A stretch of 6,822 nt of DNA. Origin: Bacteroidales bacterium. GTDB lineage: Bacteria; Bacteroidota; Bacteroidia; Bacteroidales; JAADGE01. Position 1 is the stretch's first letter. Every line of letters begins with the position of its first letter. Below the pieces are notes generated by a model. The model was not told where the DNA came from, ran no database searches, and saw only the letters and a list, made by a program, of their open reading frames with translations. Below, in pieces: positions 5,775 to 6,822 of the stretch. The stretch lies in NCBI GenBank assembly GCA_024762915.1, contig JANTGL010000144.1:1-6822 (forward strand). The letters run 5' to 3'. The position numbers and the translations under genes were made by a program.

Positions 5775-6822
5775 TTAAAGCATTTCTTTCACCGTCTTCA
5801 AAATTCCTTCGGTATCATAACCGCAAATATGATACAGTTCTCTTTGGGTTCCGTGTTCTATAAATTCGTCGGGTATACCGAGTCGATTTACTTTTGAAGT
5901 ATAATTATTCGTATTTTTAAATTCGATAACGGCACTCCCGAAACCGCCTTGAATAACACCATCTTCCAGAGTAATTATACGATCAAACTTTTGGAAAATT
6001 TGATGCAATAATTTTTCATCGAGCGGCTTTACAAAACGCATATCATAATGTGCAACACTGATATTTTCTTTTTCAAAATCATCTTTCAATTCCGATACTA
6101 AATTTCCGATTGCACCGATACTTAGAATTGCAATATCATCACCTTCTTTTATGATGCGACCGGTTCCGATTTCAATTTCTTTCATTTCGGTTTTCCAATT
6201 CGGCATAACTCCCCTGCCCCGCGGGTATCGAATTGAAAACGGTCCTTTATTCGGAAGCTGTGCCGTATACATTAAATTTCGTAATTCCGATTCGTCCATG
6301 GGTGCCGAAACAGTCATATTAGGAAGAATTCGCATATATGCCAAATCAAAAACACCGTGATGTGTTGCTCCGTCGTCACCGACTAAGCCTCCTCTGTCTA
6401 AACAAAATACGACATTCAATTTCTGCAAAGCTACATCGTGAATAACCTGATCATAAGCCCTTTGCATAAAAGTTGAATAAACATTGCAAAAGGGTAACAT
6501 TCCGTCAACGGCAAGTCCTGCAGAAAAAGTTACGGCATGTTGTTCGGCTATTCCGACATCAAAAGCTCTTTCGGGCATGGCTTTCATCATAATTTTCAAT
6601 GAAGAACCGGAAGGCATTGCCGGGGTTATTCCTAAAATTTTATCATTTTTTTCTGCTAATTCAACAATCGTATGTCCGAACACATCTTGAAATTTAGGAG
6701 GTATCGGTTTATCCGATTTAACAGAAATTCGCTCTCCGGTTTGTTTATCAAATTTGCCGGGCGCATGCCATGTTGTTTGATCTTTTTCCGCAGCATCAAA
6801 ACCTTTTCCTTTTTTTGTTAAA
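5775..6822 (-). CDS. dxs: 1-deoxy-D-xylulose-5-phosphate synthase, C-terminal part (5' end outside window)
   Basis: The frame is open to the right edge, giving 348 residues of a protein usually about 620-640 long. The N-terminal thiamine diphosphate-binding half with its GDG motif is missing. A GTG at 6683 is internal, because diagnostic Dxs sequence (KKGKGFDAAEKD, TTWHAPGKFD, TGER) precedes it in frame. Dxs condenses pyruvate with glyceraldehyde 3-phosphate, releasing CO2, in the first step of the MEP isoprenoid pathway, and its product also feeds thiamine and pyridoxal synthesis. The central transketolase-like domain has GIAEQHAV with the catalytic Glu (E. coli E370), the Tyr of VYSTF (Y392), and DRGGLVGDDGATHHG with the Arg, Asp and His of E. 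coli R420, D427 and H431. RYPRG carries the R478 equivalent. The C-terminal transketolase domain follows (GTGRIIKEGDD onward). No substitution at a key visible site was noticed. It is the first visible gene of the - strand operon. Confidence 0.97.
   Translation of the reverse strand, partial: LTKKGKGFDAAEKDQTTWHAPGKFDKQTGERISVKSDKPIPPKFQDVFGHTIVELAEKNDKILGITPAMPSGSSLKIMMKAMPERAFDVGIAEQHAVTFSAGLAVDGMLPFCNVYSTFMQRAYDQVIHDVALQKLNVVFCLDRGGLVGDDGATHHGVFDLAYMRILPNMTVSAPMDESELRNLMYTAQLPNKGPFSIRYPRGRGVMPNWKTEMKEIEIGTGRIIKEGDDIAILSIGAIGNLVSELKDDFEKENISVAHYDMRFVKPLDEKLLHQIFQKFDRIITLEDGVIQGGFGSAVIEFKNTNNYTSKVNRLGIPDEFIEHGTQRELYHICGYDTEGILKTVKEML

Noticed and set aside
5775..6683. A truncated dxs starting at GTG 6683
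   Set aside because: In-frame sequence beyond it to 6821 carries conserved Dxs motifs; the gene is cut only by the window edge.
6151..6690. Two + strand open frames (6151-6360 and 6484-6690)
   Set aside because: Both are antisense to highly conserved dxs sequence and resemble no protein family I know.

Overview
The window looks like chromosomal DNA from a member of the Bacteroidota, probably an anaerobic or facultative Bacteroidia-type lineage. The grounds are strongly AT-rich intergenic DNA, no convincing Shine-Dalgarno sequences, promoter-like elements of the Bacteroidota form (TTG or TTTG, then TAnnTTTG), a 7TM/GAF/SpoIIE signalling protein and S41 protease of the type common in that phylum, and a clostridial-type 2[4Fe-4S] ferredoxin. 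This is inferred from gene content; no 16S rRNA or other marker is present.

Left block, + strand (1-3072). The 3' end of one SpoIIE/PP2C-type phosphatase gene is followed, one base after its stop codon, by a complete 882-residue receptor phosphatase: signal peptide, extracytoplasmic sugar-binding-like domain, 7TM region, GAF domain, coiled coil and SpoIIE phosphatase. The two C-termini align almost without gaps, so they are tandem paralogues. The upstream copy has lost at least two aspartates that normally bind catalytic metal and may be a pseudophosphatase, while the downstream copy keeps all the motifs.

Middle (3073-3412). A gene-free stretch of about 340 bases lies between convergent genes. 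It holds a pair of inverted repeats (16 bp perfect, about 27 bp imperfect) around a roughly 110-base AT-rich core, a Bacteroidota-like + strand promoter candidate, and a 41-bp perfect palindrome that should act as a bidirectional terminator.

Right block, - strand (3413-6822). Read in the direction of transcription: dxs (5' end outside the window), a CMP/dCMP deaminase-family enzyme, an S41 C-terminal processing protease, and a 58-residue 2[4Fe-4S] ferredoxin that has its own promoter candidate. The gaps of 11, 36 and 86 bases suggest that dxs, deaminase and protease form one transcription unit, with the ferredoxin co-transcribed by readthrough or made from its own promoter. These are mostly housekeeping functions: isoprenoid precursor synthesis, pyrimidine nucleotide metabolism, envelope proteolysis and electron transfer. 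Dxs and ferredoxin may be linked indirectly, because the last two steps of the MEP pathway use iron-sulfur enzymes that need low-potential electrons.

I do not see a clear new defence, mobile or biosynthetic system. The most unusual items are the degenerate/intact phosphatase pair and the inverted-repeat element with its adjacent short transcript candidate.
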